From Pseudomonas sp. GD03944 (GTDB lineage Bacteria > Pseudomonadota > Gammaproteobacteria > Pseudomonadales > Pseudomonadaceae), in NCBI RefSeq assembly GCF_029839275.1, contig NZ_JAOCAH010000010.1, positions 146,143 through 210,142 of the forward strand: a stretch of DNA of 64,000 bases, given 5' to 3'. This document shows, in pieces, positions 49,859 to 58,382 of the stretch (position 1 is the stretch's first letter; each line of letters starts with the position of its first letter). A program made the translations under genes and the position numbers. The notes under the pieces are model-generated. The model did no database searches. It saw only the letters and a program-made list of their open reading frames with translations, and was not told where the DNA came from.

Positions 49859-52138
49859 ATGCTCAATACGCTGCGCAAGATCGTCCAGGAAGTAAACGCC
49901 GCCAAGGACCTCAAGGCGGCGTTGGGCATCATCGTGCAGCGGGTGCGTGAGGCCATGGGCAGCCATGTCTGCTCGGTCTACCTACTAGATCCGGAAACCA
50001 ACCGCTTCGTGCTGATGGCCACCGAAGGTCTCAACAAGCGCTCGATCGGCAAGGTCAGCATGTCCCCCAACGAAGGCCTGGTCGGTCTGGTGGGGACCCG
50101 CGAAGAACCGCTGAACCTGGAAAACGCCGCCGACCACCCCCGTTACCGCTACTTCGCCGAGACCGGTGAGGAACGTTACGCCTCCTTCCTCGGCTCGCCG
50201 ATCATCCACCACCGGCGGGTCATGGGCGTTCTGGTCGTCCAGCAAAAGGAGCGGCGTCAGTTCGACGAGGGCGAAGAAGCCTTCCTGGTGACCATGAGCG
50301 CCCAGCTGGCGGGGGTTATCGCCCACGCCGAGGCGACCGGCTCGATCCGCGGCCTGGGCCGTCAGGGCAAGGGCATCCAGGAAGCCAAGTTCGTCGGGGT
50401 GCCCGGCTCGCCCGGTGCCGCGGTCGGTACGGCGGTGGTGGTGTTGCCGCCCGCCGATCTGGAAGTGGTGCCGGACAAGGCCATCAGCGACATCGATGCC
50501 GAACTGACCCTGTTCAATACCGCCCTTGAAGGCGTTCGCACCGACATGCGTGCGCTATCGGCGAAGATGGCCACGCAATTGCGCCCGGAAGAGCGTGCGC
50601 TGTTCGACGTCTATCTGATGATGCTGGAAGATGCCGCCCTCGGTAACGAAGTGGTCAAGATCATCAAGACCGGCCAGTGGGCCCAGGGCGCGCTTCGCCA
50701 GGTGGTCAGCGAGCACGTCAACCGCTTCGAACTGATGGACGACGCCTACCTGCGCGAACGGGCTTCCGATGTGAAGGACCTGGGGCGCCGGCTGCTGGCG
50801 TACCTGCAGCAGGCCCGTCAGCAGGCGCTGGTCTATCCGGACAACTGCATCCTGGTCAGCGAGGAGCTGTCGCCGGCCATGCTGGGCGAAGTGCCCGAAG
50901 GCAAGCTGGTGGGCCTGGTGTCGGTACTCGGTTCGGGCAACTCCCACGTGGCGATCTTCGCCCGGGCCATGGGCATTCCCACGGTCATGGGTGTGGTCGA
51001 CCTGCCGTATTCGAAGATCGACGGCATCCAGCTGATCATCGACGGTTACCACGGTGAAGTCTTCACCAACCCCAGCGAACTGCTGCGCAAGCAGTACGCC
51101 GACGTCGTCGAGGAAGAACGCCAGCTGGCCCAGGGGCTCGATGCCCTGCGCGCCCTGCCGTGCGAAACCCTGGACGGGCACCGCATGCCGCTATGGGTCA
51201 ACACCGGTCTGCTGGCCGATGTGGCCCGGGCCCAGGAGCGCGGTGCCGAGGGCGTCGGCCTGTACCGCACCGAAGTGCCGTTCATGATCAACGAGCGCTT
51301 CCCCAGCGAAAAAGAACAGCTGGCCATCTACCGCGAGCAACTGGCGGCCTTCCACCCGCTGCCGGTGACCATGCGCAGCCTGGACATCGGCGGTGACAAG
51401 GCGCTGTCCTACTTCCCGATCAAGGAAGAGAACCCCTTCCTCGGCTGGCGCGGCATCCGCGTGACCCTCGACCACCCGGAAATCTTCCTGGTACAGGCCC
51501 GGGCCATGCTCAAGGCCAGCGAGGGCCTGAACAACCTGCGCATCCTGCTGCCGATGATCTCCGGCACCCAGGAATTGGAAGAAGCCCTGCACCTGATCCA
51601 CCGCGCCTGGGGCGAAGTACGCGACGAAGGCACCGACGTGCCCCTGCCGCCGATTGGCGTGATGATCGAGATTCCCGCCGCGGTCTACCAGACCCGGGAG
51701 CTGGCGCGCCAGGTCGACTTCCTCTCGGTCGGTTCCAACGACCTGACCCAGTACCTGCTGGCGGTGGACCGCAACAACCCGCGTGTCGCCGACCTCTACG
51801 ACTTCCTCCACCCGGCGGTGCTGCAGGCGCTGCGCCGCGTGGTCGAGGACGCCCATGCCGAGGGCAAGCCGGTGAGTATCTGCGGCGAGATGGCCGGTGA
51901 TCCGACGGCCGCCGTGCTGTTGATGGCCATGGGTTTCGACAGCCTGTCGATGAACGCCACCAACCTGCCCAAGGTGAAGTGGCTGCTGCGCCAGATCAGC
52001 CTGGGCAAGGCCAAGGAGCTGCTGGCGCAGGTGTCGAGCATCGACAACCCGCAGGTTATCCACAGCACTCTGCACCTGGCCCTGCGCAACCTCGGCCTGG
52101 GCCGGATGATCAACCCCGCCTCGAATATCCAGGCCTGA
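49859..52138 (+). CDS. ptsP: Phosphoenolpyruvate-protein phosphotransferase of the nitrogen PTS (EI-Ntr)
   Basis: The 759-residue protein has an N-terminal GAF domain (~1-155), the EI N-domain with the active-site His363 (LGSGNSHVAIFARAMGIPTVMG) and the PEP-binding C-domain (RMPLWVNTGLLAD, GVGLYRTEVPF, MRSLDIGGDKALSYFP, GEMAGD). It starts the PEP-EINtr-NPr-EIIANtr relay that regulates nitrogen, potassium and stress functions. In Pseudomonas it also affects biofilm and pyocyanin. It is cotranscribed with rppH. Confidence 0.97.
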   Translation: MLNTLRKIVQEVNAAKDLKAALGIIVQRVREAMGSHVCSVYLLDPETNRFVLMATEGLNKRSIGKVSMSPNEGLVGLVGTREEPLNLENAADHPRYRYFAETGEERYASFLGSPIIHHRRVMGVLVVQQKERRQFDEGEEAFLVTMSAQLAGVIAHAEATGSIRGLGRQGKGIQEAKFVGVPGSPGAAVGTAVVVLPPADLEVVPDKAISDIDAELTLFNTALEGVRTDMRALSAKMATQLRPEERALFDVYLMMLEDAALGNEVVKIIKTGQWAQGALRQVVSEHVNRFELMDDAYLRERASDVKDLGRRLLAYLQQARQQALVYPDNCILVSEELSPAMLGEVPEGKLVGLVSVLGSGNSHVAIFARAMGIPTVMGVVDLPYSKIDGIQLIIDGYHGEVFTNPSELLRKQYADVVEEERQLAQGLDALRALPCETLDGHRMPLWVNTGLLADVARAQERGAEGVGLYRTEVPFMINERFPSEKEQLAIYREQLAAFHPLPVTMRSLDIGGDKALSYFPIKEENPFLGWRGIRVTLDHPEIFLVQARAMLKASEGLNNLRILLPMISGTQELEEALHLIHRAWGEVRDEGTDVPLPPIGVMIEIPAAVYQTRELARQVDFLSVGSNDLTQYLLAVDRNNPRVADLYDFLHPAVLQALRRVVEDAHAEGKPVSICGEMAGDPTAAVLLMAMGFDSLSMNATNLPKVKWLLRQISLGKAKELLAQVSSIDNPQVIHSTLHLALRNLGLGRMINPASNIQA

Positions 52139-52142
52139 ATCC

Positions 52143-52165
52143 ATCGCCTGCCTTCAGCAGGCGAT
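52143..52165. terminator. Hairpin over the ptsP / NRDE convergent junction
   Basis: ATCGCCTGC (52143-52151) pairs with GCAGGCGAT (52157-52165). The NRDE stop codon (52154-52156) is in the loop. There is no T run, so termination by this stem alone is doubtful. Confidence 0.55.
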
Positions 52166-52900
52166 GCGGGTCTCTCCCAACTGTGCACCATACGGCCCGT
52201 AGCGCCGCTCGATGAGCTGACGGGAGCCGTCCGCCCGGGCGATCAGCACGGTGCTGGCCCGGGTGCCGTAGGCGCTGCTGGCGATGAAAATGCTCGACAG
52301 CAAGCGCTCGGTCGCCAGGCCGATGCCGGTGTCCGGCAGGCTGGCGTCCGGTGGCTGCTGGCCGTCATGCAGCAGGTCGAGAAGGGCTTCTGGCTGGGGC
52401 TCCAGCAGGCATTCGCTGAATAGCGCCTTGGCTTTCTGCAGCTTCGGCCACGGCGTATCCAGGGTGGCGTTCGACAAGCCATAGACCCCGGCCGGCAATT
52501 GCACCGGCGTGCCCTCCTGGGCGTTCAGCAGCCAGAGCTGTTCGGTATCGCCGACCAGCAGGTTGAAGGGCGAATACCGCGCTGCGCGTTGCGCCAACTC
52601 TGCAAGAAAGGCCGCCGGCGCCAGGCTGCTGCGCAGGAACTGCAGCGGCAGCTCGCCCCGCGACAGGCCGGTAGCAGGCAGCCGCGGAATACGGATATTG
52701 GTCAACGCCGCGAAGCGTCCATCGGGGCCCGCGCCGAGCCAGGTTCCGCCGGCCTCCAGGTCGCGGCCGGCATACACACCTGGCGCCTCCTCCCAGGCTG
52801 CCAGGGCTTGCGTGGGACGGGCATAGAACTCGTCGCGGTTTCCCGCCAGCACCAGCGGCAGTTCATGTCCGGGGCGCCACGCAAACACGATCAGACACAT
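52154..52900 (-). CDS. NRDE (TANGO2) family protein
   Basis: The 248-residue protein begins MCLIVFAW and carries the defining LAGNRDEFYARPTQ, GRDLEAGGTWLG and ALTNIR segments. Cys2 after Met suggests an Ntn-like N-terminal nucleophile, as proposed for the family. Mammalian TANGO2 is linked to haem or lipid handling; the bacterial role is not known. ATG 52900 is used because the family starts MC; the frame is open to 52909. It follows the MreB-like gene by 14 bp. Confidence 0.88.
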   Translation of the reverse strand: MCLIVFAWRPGHELPLVLAGNRDEFYARPTQALAAWEEAPGVYAGRDLEAGGTWLGAGPDGRFAALTNIRIPRLPATGLSRGELPLQFLRSSLAPAAFLAELAQRAARYSPFNLLVGDTEQLWLLNAQEGTPVQLPAGVYGLSNATLDTPWPKLQKAKALFSECLLEPQPEALLDLLHDGQQPPDASLPDTGIGLATERLLSSIFIASSAYGTRASTVLIARADGSRQLIERRYGPYGAQLGETRIAC

Positions 52901-52914
52901 AGGCAACACCTCAA

Positions 52915-53280
52915 TCAGGCAAGCTTCTGATGAACGCTGGACGCATCCAGTTCGGTGCCGACATGCAGGCGGACAGTGCGCGCACCGCAGCCGTGGCCAA
53001 GCTCGAGGAGAATGCGTTCCTCCACCGGGGAGAGGCCGCCTTCCAGGTGATCCAGCGGTTGTATCAGCAGTTTAGGCGGCATGCTCAGGCGCATGAATCG
53101 TTTTGGCAGCAACTGCGCGATCGCCTGCTTGAGCAAGGCGCTGGCGGCGCTGAAGTCAGCGACCAGCAGGCGGGGGTTGCTGAATGCTGGGGAGGCCTCG
53201 AGCTCAAGGCTGCCGCCACTTTCCAGGTGGCTCAGGTGCAGGCAGTTGCTGCGCAGTTTCAGGTAAAGGGTGTCTGCCAT
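52915..53280 (-). CDS. Small actin-fold-like protein resembling part of MreB
   Basis: The 121-residue protein MADTLYLKLRSNCLHLSHLESGGSLELEASPAF... contains RLLVADFSAASALLKQAIAQLLPKRFMRLSMPPKLLIQPLDHLEGGLSPVEERILLELGHGCGARTVRL. By eye this follows the MreB subdomain pattern (VIADF-x-TEKMLx, RP-SPRVLVCVP, VERRAIRESAxGAGAR-x-VxL), but the ATP-binding phosphate loops are missing. It is therefore a partial actin-fold relative, not a filament ATPase. An alternative ATG is at 53286. Function unknown; cotranscribed with NRDE. Confidence 0.7.
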   Translation of the reverse strand: MADTLYLKLRSNCLHLSHLESGGSLELEASPAFSNPRLLVADFSAASALLKQAIAQLLPKRFMRLSMPPKLLIQPLDHLEGGLSPVEERILLELGHGCGARTVRLHVGTELDASSVHQKLA

Positions 53281-53406
53281 GGCCATCGTCCTGAATGAAA
53301 TATCCTGCCCGCACTGTACGCAAAGGAGGGCGGGGCATCCATCGTCTCGAAGTAGAGGCGAAGGGCGGCTTCCGTTACCATGCGCCATTGCCTTCGGGGA
53401 GGGCTC

Positions 53407-54189
53407 ATGGTCTTCGCACTGTACATACTGCTGGGCGCCGCGGCGGGCCTGTTGGCCGGTCTGTTCGGGGTCGGCGGCGGCATGGTCATCGTGCCGGTGC
53501 TCATCTTCACCTTCACCCTCCAGGGCTTCGACGGCGCCGTGCTGACCCATATGGCGGTGGGCACCTCGCTGGCCACGATCCTGTTCACCTCGATCAACGC
53601 CGTGCGCGAACACCACCGGCGAGGCGCGGTGCGCTGGGCACTGTTCGTCTGGCTGACCCTGGGTATCGTCTTCGGCTCGGTGCTGGGGGCGGTGACCGCC
53701 GAGGCCATCGATGGCGAGGTGCTGCAGAAGATCATCGGCGTGTTCGCCCTGTGCGTCGCTCTGCAGCTGGGCCTGGACCTGACGCCCAGGAGCGTGCGCA
53801 CCGAACCCGGCAAGCCGGCCCTGGGCGTGGCCGGGGTGATCATCGGCTGGGCGTCGGCGATCATCGGCATCGGAGGCGGGTCGATGACCGTGCCGTTCCT
53901 GACCTGGCGCGGCGTGTCGATGCAGCAGGCGGTGGCGACGTCTTCGGCCTGTGGCTGGCCGATCGCCGCGGCTGGTGCCCTGAGTTTCATGTGGCTGGGG
54001 TGGGGAGACGCGCGTCTGCCTGACTGGAGCCTGGGTTACGTGTACCTGCCCGCCTTGCTGGGCATTGCGCTGACCAGCGTGTTTTTTGCCCGAACCGGCG
54101 CGCGCCTGGCGCATCGCCTGTCGCCACGGGTGCTCAAGCGCCTGTTTGCGCTGTTGCTGTTTTGCGTCGGTCTGAATTTTTTGCTCTGA
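53407..54189 (+). CDS. TauE/SafE family membrane permease
   Basis: The 260-residue protein has eight predicted helices and two copies of the TauE motif (AAGLLAGLFGVGGGMVIVPVL and WASAIIGIGGGSMTVPFLTWRGV). The family exports or imports sulfur-containing organic anions such as sulfite, sulfoacetate or taurine derivatives. GGGGAGGG precedes the ATG at 53407; an upstream ATG (53380) has no ribosome site. It ends nine bases before lgt and is probably cotranscribed with lgt and thyA. Confidence 0.9.
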   Translation: MVFALYILLGAAAGLLAGLFGVGGGMVIVPVLIFTFTLQGFDGAVLTHMAVGTSLATILFTSINAVREHHRRGAVRWALFVWLTLGIVFGSVLGAVTAEAIDGEVLQKIIGVFALCVALQLGLDLTPRSVRTEPGKPALGVAGVIIGWASAIIGIGGGSMTVPFLTWRGVSMQQAVATSSACGWPIAAAGALSFMWLGWGDARLPDWSLGYVYLPALLGIALTSVFFARTGARLAHRLSPRVLKRLFALLLFCVGLNFLL

Positions 54190-54198
54190 GGAATTGCA

Positions 54199-55002
54199 AT
54201 GCTGCCTTATCCGAACATCGACCCGGTCGCCCTCGACCTGGGCATCCTGCAGATCCACTGGTACGGCCTGATGTACCTGGTGGGCATCGGCGGTGCCTGG
54301 TTCCTGGCATCGCGCCGCCTGCACGCCTTCGAGCCGAGCTGGAACAAGGAGAAGCTCTCCGACCTGGTGTTCTGGGTGGCCATGGGGGTGATCCTCGGCG
54401 GGCGCCTGGGCTATGTGCTGTTCTACGACCTGGGCGCCTACCTGGCCAACCCGCTGCTGATCCTGGAAGTGTGGAAGGGTGGCATGTCGTTCCACGGCGG
54501 CCTGATCGGCGTGATGCTGGCCACCTGGTGGTTCGGCAAGCGCAACAACAAGAGCTTCTTCGAGCTGATGGACTTCATCGCCCCGCTGGTGCCGATCGGC
54601 CTGGGCGCCGGGCGCATCGGTAACTTCATCAACGCCGAGCTGTGGGGCAAGGCCACCGATGTACCGTGGGCCATGGTCTTCCCCACCGACGCCGAGCAAC
54701 TGGCGCGCCACCCGTCGCAGCTGTACCAGTTCGCCCTGGAGGGCGTGGCGCTGTTCACCATCCTCTGGTTCTACTCGCGCAAGCCGCGGCCGACCATGGC
54801 CGTGTCGGGCATGTTCGCCCTGTGCTACGGCATCTTCCGCTTCATCGTCGAATTCGTTCGTGTGCCGGACGCCCAGCTCGGCTACCTGGCCGGTGGCTGG
54901 CTGACCATGGGCCAGATCCTGTGCATGCCGATGATCCTCGGCGGCATCGGCCTGATTGCCTACGCCTACAAACGCCAGGCCGCGCAGGGGGTGGCATCGT
55001 GA
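54199..55002 (+). CDS. lgt: Phosphatidylglycerol-prolipoprotein diacylglyceryl transferase
   Basis: The 267-residue inner-membrane enzyme has seven helices, the HGGLIGVMLATWW segment with catalytic His, the Lgt signature GAGRIGNFINAELWGKATDVPWAM and HPSQLYQFALEG. It transfers diacylglycerol to the lipobox cysteine, the first step of lipoprotein maturation. Its stop overlaps the thyA start (GTGA, 54999-55002). Confidence 0.97.
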   Translation: MLPYPNIDPVALDLGILQIHWYGLMYLVGIGGAWFLASRRLHAFEPSWNKEKLSDLVFWVAMGVILGGRLGYVLFYDLGAYLANPLLILEVWKGGMSFHGGLIGVMLATWWFGKRNNKSFFELMDFIAPLVPIGLGAGRIGNFINAELWGKATDVPWAMVFPTDAEQLARHPSQLYQFALEGVALFTILWFYSRKPRPTMAVSGMFALCYGIFRFIVEFVRVPDAQLGYLAGGWLTMGQILCMPMILGGIGLIAYAYKRQAAQGVAS

Positions 55003-55793
55003 AACAGTACCTCGACCTGATGCGCCACGTGCGCGACAACGGCACCTTCAAGAGCGACCGCACCGGCACCGGCACCTACAGCGTTTTCGCCCACCAGATG
55101 CGCTTCGACCTGGCCGACGGCTTCCCGTTGGTGACCACCAAGAAGTGCCACCTGAAATCCATCATCCACGAGCTGCTGTGGTTCCTCCAGGGCGACACCA
55201 ACATCAAGTACCTGAAGGACAACGGCGTGCGCATCTGGGACGAGTGGGCCGACGAGAACGGCGACCTCGGCCCGGTGTACGGCTACCAGTGGCGCAGCTG
55301 GCCGGCGCCGAACGGCGAGTCGATCGACCAGATCGGCAAGCTGATCGAGATGATCAAGAAGAACCCGGACTCGCGCCGCTTGATCGTGTCGGCCTGGAAC
55401 CCGGCCCTGGTCGAGCAGATGGCCCTGCCGCCGTGCCACGCACTGTTCCAGTTCTACGTGGCGGACGGCAAGCTGAGCTGCCAGCTGTACCAGCGTTCGG
55501 CGGACATTTTCCTCGGCGTGCCCTTCAACATCGCCAGCTACGCCCTGCTGACGCTGATGGTGGCCCAGGTCTGCGGCCTGCAGCCGGGCGAGTTCATCTG
55601 GACCGGCGGCGACTGCCACCTGTACGCCAACCACATCGAACAGGCCGACCTGCAACTGACCCGCCAGCCGCTGCCGCTGCCAACCATGAAGCTCAACCCC
55701 AAGGTGAAAGACCTGCTCGCCTTCCGCTTCGAAGACTTCGAACTGGTCGGCTACGAAGCCCACCCCCACATCCCGGCACCAGTGGCTGTTTAA
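54999..55793 (+). CDS. thyA: Thymidylate synthase
   Basis: The 264-residue enzyme, the same length as E. coli ThyA, has the catalytic Cys146 in ALPPCHALFQFYV, RTGTGTYSVF, HELLWFLQGDTNIKYL and LYQRSADIFLGVPFNIASYALL. It makes dTMP from dUMP with methylene-THF, producing dihydrofolate that FolA (61.1 kb) reduces. It starts with GTG overlapping the lgt stop; the usual lgt-thyA coupling. Confidence 0.97.
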   Translation: MKQYLDLMRHVRDNGTFKSDRTGTGTYSVFAHQMRFDLADGFPLVTTKKCHLKSIIHELLWFLQGDTNIKYLKDNGVRIWDEWADENGDLGPVYGYQWRSWPAPNGESIDQIGKLIEMIKKNPDSRRLIVSAWNPALVEQMALPPCHALFQFYVADGKLSCQLYQRSADIFLGVPFNIASYALLTLMVAQVCGLQPGEFIWTGGDCHLYANHIEQADLQLTRQPLPLPTMKLNPKVKDLLAFRFEDFELVGYEAHPHIPAPVAV

Positions 55794-55803
55794 CACCGGG
55801 TAT

Positions 55804-55881
55804 CGCTTCGCTCCACCCAGGCTACGGCCGGGTGGGGATCAATCGAAGCGTAGGGTGGGCGTAGGGTGGGCTTCAGCCCAC
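55804..55881. repeat. REP-type inverted repeats left of the RAYT gene
   Basis: CGCTTCG (55804-55810) pairs with CGAAGCG (55844-55850), enclosing CCACCC/GGGTGG. Directly after, a truncated copy (55850-55860) and a full REP, GTAGGGTGGGCTTCAGCCCA plus C (55861-55881), follow. The full REP matches the two copies to the right of the transposase gene. Confidence 0.85.
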
Positions 55882-55951
55882 AAATCCCACAACCCTCACA
55901 AATCCACTCCCCGAACACCGCAAAAACCACCCCATAGGCAAAGGATTGCCC

Positions 55952-56479
55952 ATGTCCCACTACCGCCGCGAATGGGTTCCTGGTGGAACCTACTTCTTCA
56001 CCGTCACCCTGGCGGACCGACGCTCCCGCCTGCTGGTGGACGAGATCGCCCTGCTGCGAAAGACCTATGTCCAAGCCAACAAGCGCCTGCCGTTCACGAC
56101 CATCGCTATCTGTGTACTGCCCGACCACCTGCACGCAATCTGGTCACTGCCAGACGGTGACAGCGACTACTCACAGCGCTGGGCGCTGATCAAAAGCCAA
56201 TTCTCCCGCGCCCTGCCGGCTGCAACCTCCGTCAGCCCAAGCAAGTCCCGCAAGCGCGAGAAAGGGATCTGGCAGAGGCGCTTCTGGGAGCACTGCATCC
56301 GTGATGACGAGGACCTCGCCCGACACGTCGATTACATCCACTACAACCCGGTCAAACATGGCCTGGTGACGCAGGTCCGGGATTGGCCGTATTCGAGTTT
56401 TCATCGGTATGTCGAGCGGGGAGACGTGTCGCGGGATTGGGGTGGCGGAGAGGGTGTAGACGGGGTGTTTGGAGAGTAG
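55952..56479 (+). CDS. REP-associated tyrosine transposase (RAYT)
   Basis: The 175-residue Y1-type enzyme of the IS200/IS605 superfamily has the metal-binding HxH motif in VLPDHLHAIWSLP and the catalytic Tyr in RHVDYIHYNPVKHG, with YFFTVTLADR near the N-terminus and WPYSSFHRYV near the end, all characteristic of RAYTs. RAYTs bind and cleave REP sequences and are thought to spread them while being domesticated in place. REPs flank it on both sides. I chose ATG 55952. Intact. Confidence 0.93.
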   Translation: MSHYRREWVPGGTYFFTVTLADRRSRLLVDEIALLRKTYVQANKRLPFTTIAICVLPDHLHAIWSLPDGDSDYSQRWALIKSQFSRALPAATSVSPSKSRKREKGIWQRRFWEHCIRDDEDLARHVDYIHYNPVKHGLVTQVRDWPYSSFHRYVERGDVSRDWGGGEGVDGVFGE

Positions 56480-56505
56480 CGGTTAACGGGACTTGTGGGT
56501 TATTT

Positions 56506-56573
56506 GTGGGCTGAAGCCCACCCTACGCCCCCTACGTTCTTTGTCTGCTCTGTAGGGTGGGCTTCAGCCCACC
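56506..56573. repeat. BIME-like pair of inverted REP sequences right of RAYT
   Basis: A minus-strand REP (56506-56526) and a plus-strand REP (56552-56573) with the same core as 55861-55881 face each other with 25 bp between. The right REP contains the stop codon of the convergent cupin gene (56564-56566). Confidence 0.9.
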
Positions 56574-56902
56574 GGCGATGCATCGTCCGAATGCAGATGG
56601 ACCGCCAGCCACAGGGCGCCTTCCGAGGCGTGTTCGACCCGGTGGGCGAGGCCTGCGGCGAGGAACAGGTAGTCCCCCGCCACAAGCTCGACCTCTTCGC
56701 CGGCCACGCTCAGGCGAGCCTGTCCGCGTACCAGCATCACCCACTCGTCCTGTTCCTGCACGTAGTCCTCGGGCGTGGCCCGGCCTGAGCTGAGAATGCG
56801 TTCGACCACCAGGTTGCGGTGGCTCAGCAGCGACTCGAAGTGTTCGCCCTCTGACGGAGGCTCGCTGTTGGCGAAGAGGTTGCCACGGTGGAGATGGAGC
56901 AT
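56564..56902 (-). CDS. Cupin-domain protein whose 3' end lies in a REP
   Basis: The 112-residue single-domain cupin has MLHLHRGNLFANSE at the start, EDYVQEQDEWVMLVRGQARLSV (first cupin box, although the usual HxH is replaced by QEQDE) and GDYLFLAAGLAHRVEHASEG (second box). Metal ligands may be Gln/Glu and His. The last codons (SPVG-stop) are inside the REP at 56552-56573. It lies 28 bp after the DUF3482 GTPase gene on the same strand. Start chosen at 56902. Function unknown. Confidence 0.8.
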   Translation of the reverse strand: MLHLHRGNLFANSEPPSEGEHFESLLSHRNLVVERILSSGRATPEDYVQEQDEWVMLVRGQARLSVAGEEVELVAGDYLFLAAGLAHRVEHASEGALWLAVHLHSDDASPVG

Positions 56903-56930
56903 GTCTTGAGGGCCTCTGCCCGGCGGGCAT

Positions 56931-58304
56931 TCAGGTGGCGACAATCTCGTTGCGCAGGCGCTCGACCTGTTCCAGGCGGTCGATCTGGGTCAGCTGGGCT
57001 CCGGGGTTCAGCGACGACCATTCGGGGTGCGCCCGGGCCATCGACAGGGCTTCGGGCAGCTTGCCTTCGCGCCAGGTGTTGTCTTGCGGCGAGGCCAGGT
57101 TGACCCGGTTCGTCGCCGCATGGCCACGCACCTCCAGGGCTTGCAGCAACAGGTGCTGCCGCAGGGCCAACAGGCGCAGTACGGCGTCGTCCACGGTCAG
57201 TTCGCGTTGCCCCTTGAGCTTGCCCTTGATGCGGGAGCCGTAGCTGCGCAGGGTCTGGGCGCCGCCGCCGATCAGCGCACCGAGGGCCGCCGCTGCACCC
57301 AGCGTGACGCCGCCCACCAGCAGATCGATGCCCACGCCGGTCGCCGCGCCGGCAGCCATGCCCCCGCCGACTTTCACGCCCAGCTGTTTGAGCGTTTCCG
57401 GGTTGAACAGGTCATCGCCCCAGCGCCCGTCGAGCAGCGGCAGGTCATCGGCCTTGGCGTCTTCCGGGCGGAAGGCATACAGCCGCAGCATCGCCTCGAC
57501 GCAGCGCTGTTCTCGCTGGCGGATGGCTTCGCGCAGCTCGCGGATCGCGGCCTGTTCCAGGGCCGGCTCGGCGGCCACGCTGCGTCGGCAGGCGGCGCTG
57601 TCGATGAGCAGTTCGGCGATCAGCCGGGCGCCGCTGTGGCGACGGGCCACGCGTTGCTGTTCGTGGTCGTCGATCAGGCGTTGCAAGCTCGGCCGGGATT
57701 TTTCCTGCATCAGTGCCAGGCTTTCGTACAGCCGGCGTTCGCCATCCAGCGGCGGCGCCACGCTGTCGAAGCGCACCAGGGCATGCAGGCCGAGGCGGGC
57801 CAGGGCGTCGCGCCAGTCGTCTTCGCGGTGCTGGTTACAGGCCACGAAGTTGAGCACCGGCAGCAACGGCCGGCCGCACATGGTCAGCACTGCCAGTTCG
57901 TCGCGGTACTTGGCCAGCACCGGCTCGCGGGCGTCGATCACATAGAGCCCGGCGTCCGAGGCCAGCAGCTGGCGCAGCACCTTGGCTTCCTGCTCGAAGC
58001 GCTGGCGTGCTTCGCTGCTCTCGAGAAAACGCGCCAGGCGGGCCGGGCCGTCCAGGCGCTCGCCGGGGCGGTCCAGGCGTTCCAGATAGTCGAGCAGGGC
58101 GATGGCGTCTTCCAGGCCGGGGGTGTCGTACAGCTCCAGCAGCGCCTGGCCATCCACCGACAGCCGCGCGCCTTCCACGTGCCGGGTGGTGCTGGGGCGG
58201 TGGGACACCTCACCGAAGGTGACGTCGCGGGTCAGGGTGCGCAGCAGCGACGTCTTGCCGACGTTGGTGTGGCCGACCACGGCCAGTTTCAGCGCCTGGT
58301 TCAT
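56931..58304 (-). CDS. GTPase with C-terminal DUF3482 membrane region
   Basis: The 457-residue protein has an Era/TrmE-type G domain at the N-terminus: Walker A VVGHTNVGKTS (~residues 9-19), switch II DTPGLED (~60-66), and NFVACNQHRED in place of the usual NKxD. The C-terminal half is DUF3482, with a glycine-rich hydrophobic stretch (VGGGMAAGAATGVGIDLLVGGVTLGAAAALGALIGGG, ~307-343) likely to insert in the membrane. GAGG precedes the ATG at 58304. It is encoded directly after the DUF2868 gene, a conserved pair. Role unknown. Confidence 0.88.
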   Translation of the reverse strand: MNQALKLAVVGHTNVGKTSLLRTLTRDVTFGEVSHRPSTTRHVEGARLSVDGQALLELYDTPGLEDAIALLDYLERLDRPGERLDGPARLARFLESSEARQRFEQEAKVLRQLLASDAGLYVIDAREPVLAKYRDELAVLTMCGRPLLPVLNFVACNQHREDDWRDALARLGLHALVRFDSVAPPLDGERRLYESLALMQEKSRPSLQRLIDDHEQQRVARRHSGARLIAELLIDSAACRRSVAAEPALEQAAIRELREAIRQREQRCVEAMLRLYAFRPEDAKADDLPLLDGRWGDDLFNPETLKQLGVKVGGGMAAGAATGVGIDLLVGGVTLGAAAALGALIGGGAQTLRSYGSRIKGKLKGQRELTVDDAVLRLLALRQHLLLQALEVRGHAATNRVNLASPQDNTWREGKLPEALSMARAHPEWSSLNPGAQLTQIDRLEQVERLRNEIVAT

Positions 58305-58338
58305 GGCCTCAGGTCCCCACTGTCGATGACACCGGCCT

Positions 58339-58364
58339 GGTGGATGAAAAGAGCGTCATCCACC
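58339..58364. repeat. REP-like hairpin between DUF2868 and GTPase genes
   Basis: GGTGGATGA (58339-58347) pairs perfectly with TCATCCACC (58356-58364). It resembles the second REP class seen at 61701-61726 (GGTGGATG core) rather than the RAYT-linked class. It sits between two genes that otherwise form an operon. Confidence 0.65.
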
Positions 58365-58382
58365 CTGCGGTTTGCCCGTGCA

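Noticed and set aside
53281..54711. Upstream extension of the MreB-like gene across TauE and lgt
   Set aside because: Antisense to two clear genes; the short protein begins at MADTLYLKL.
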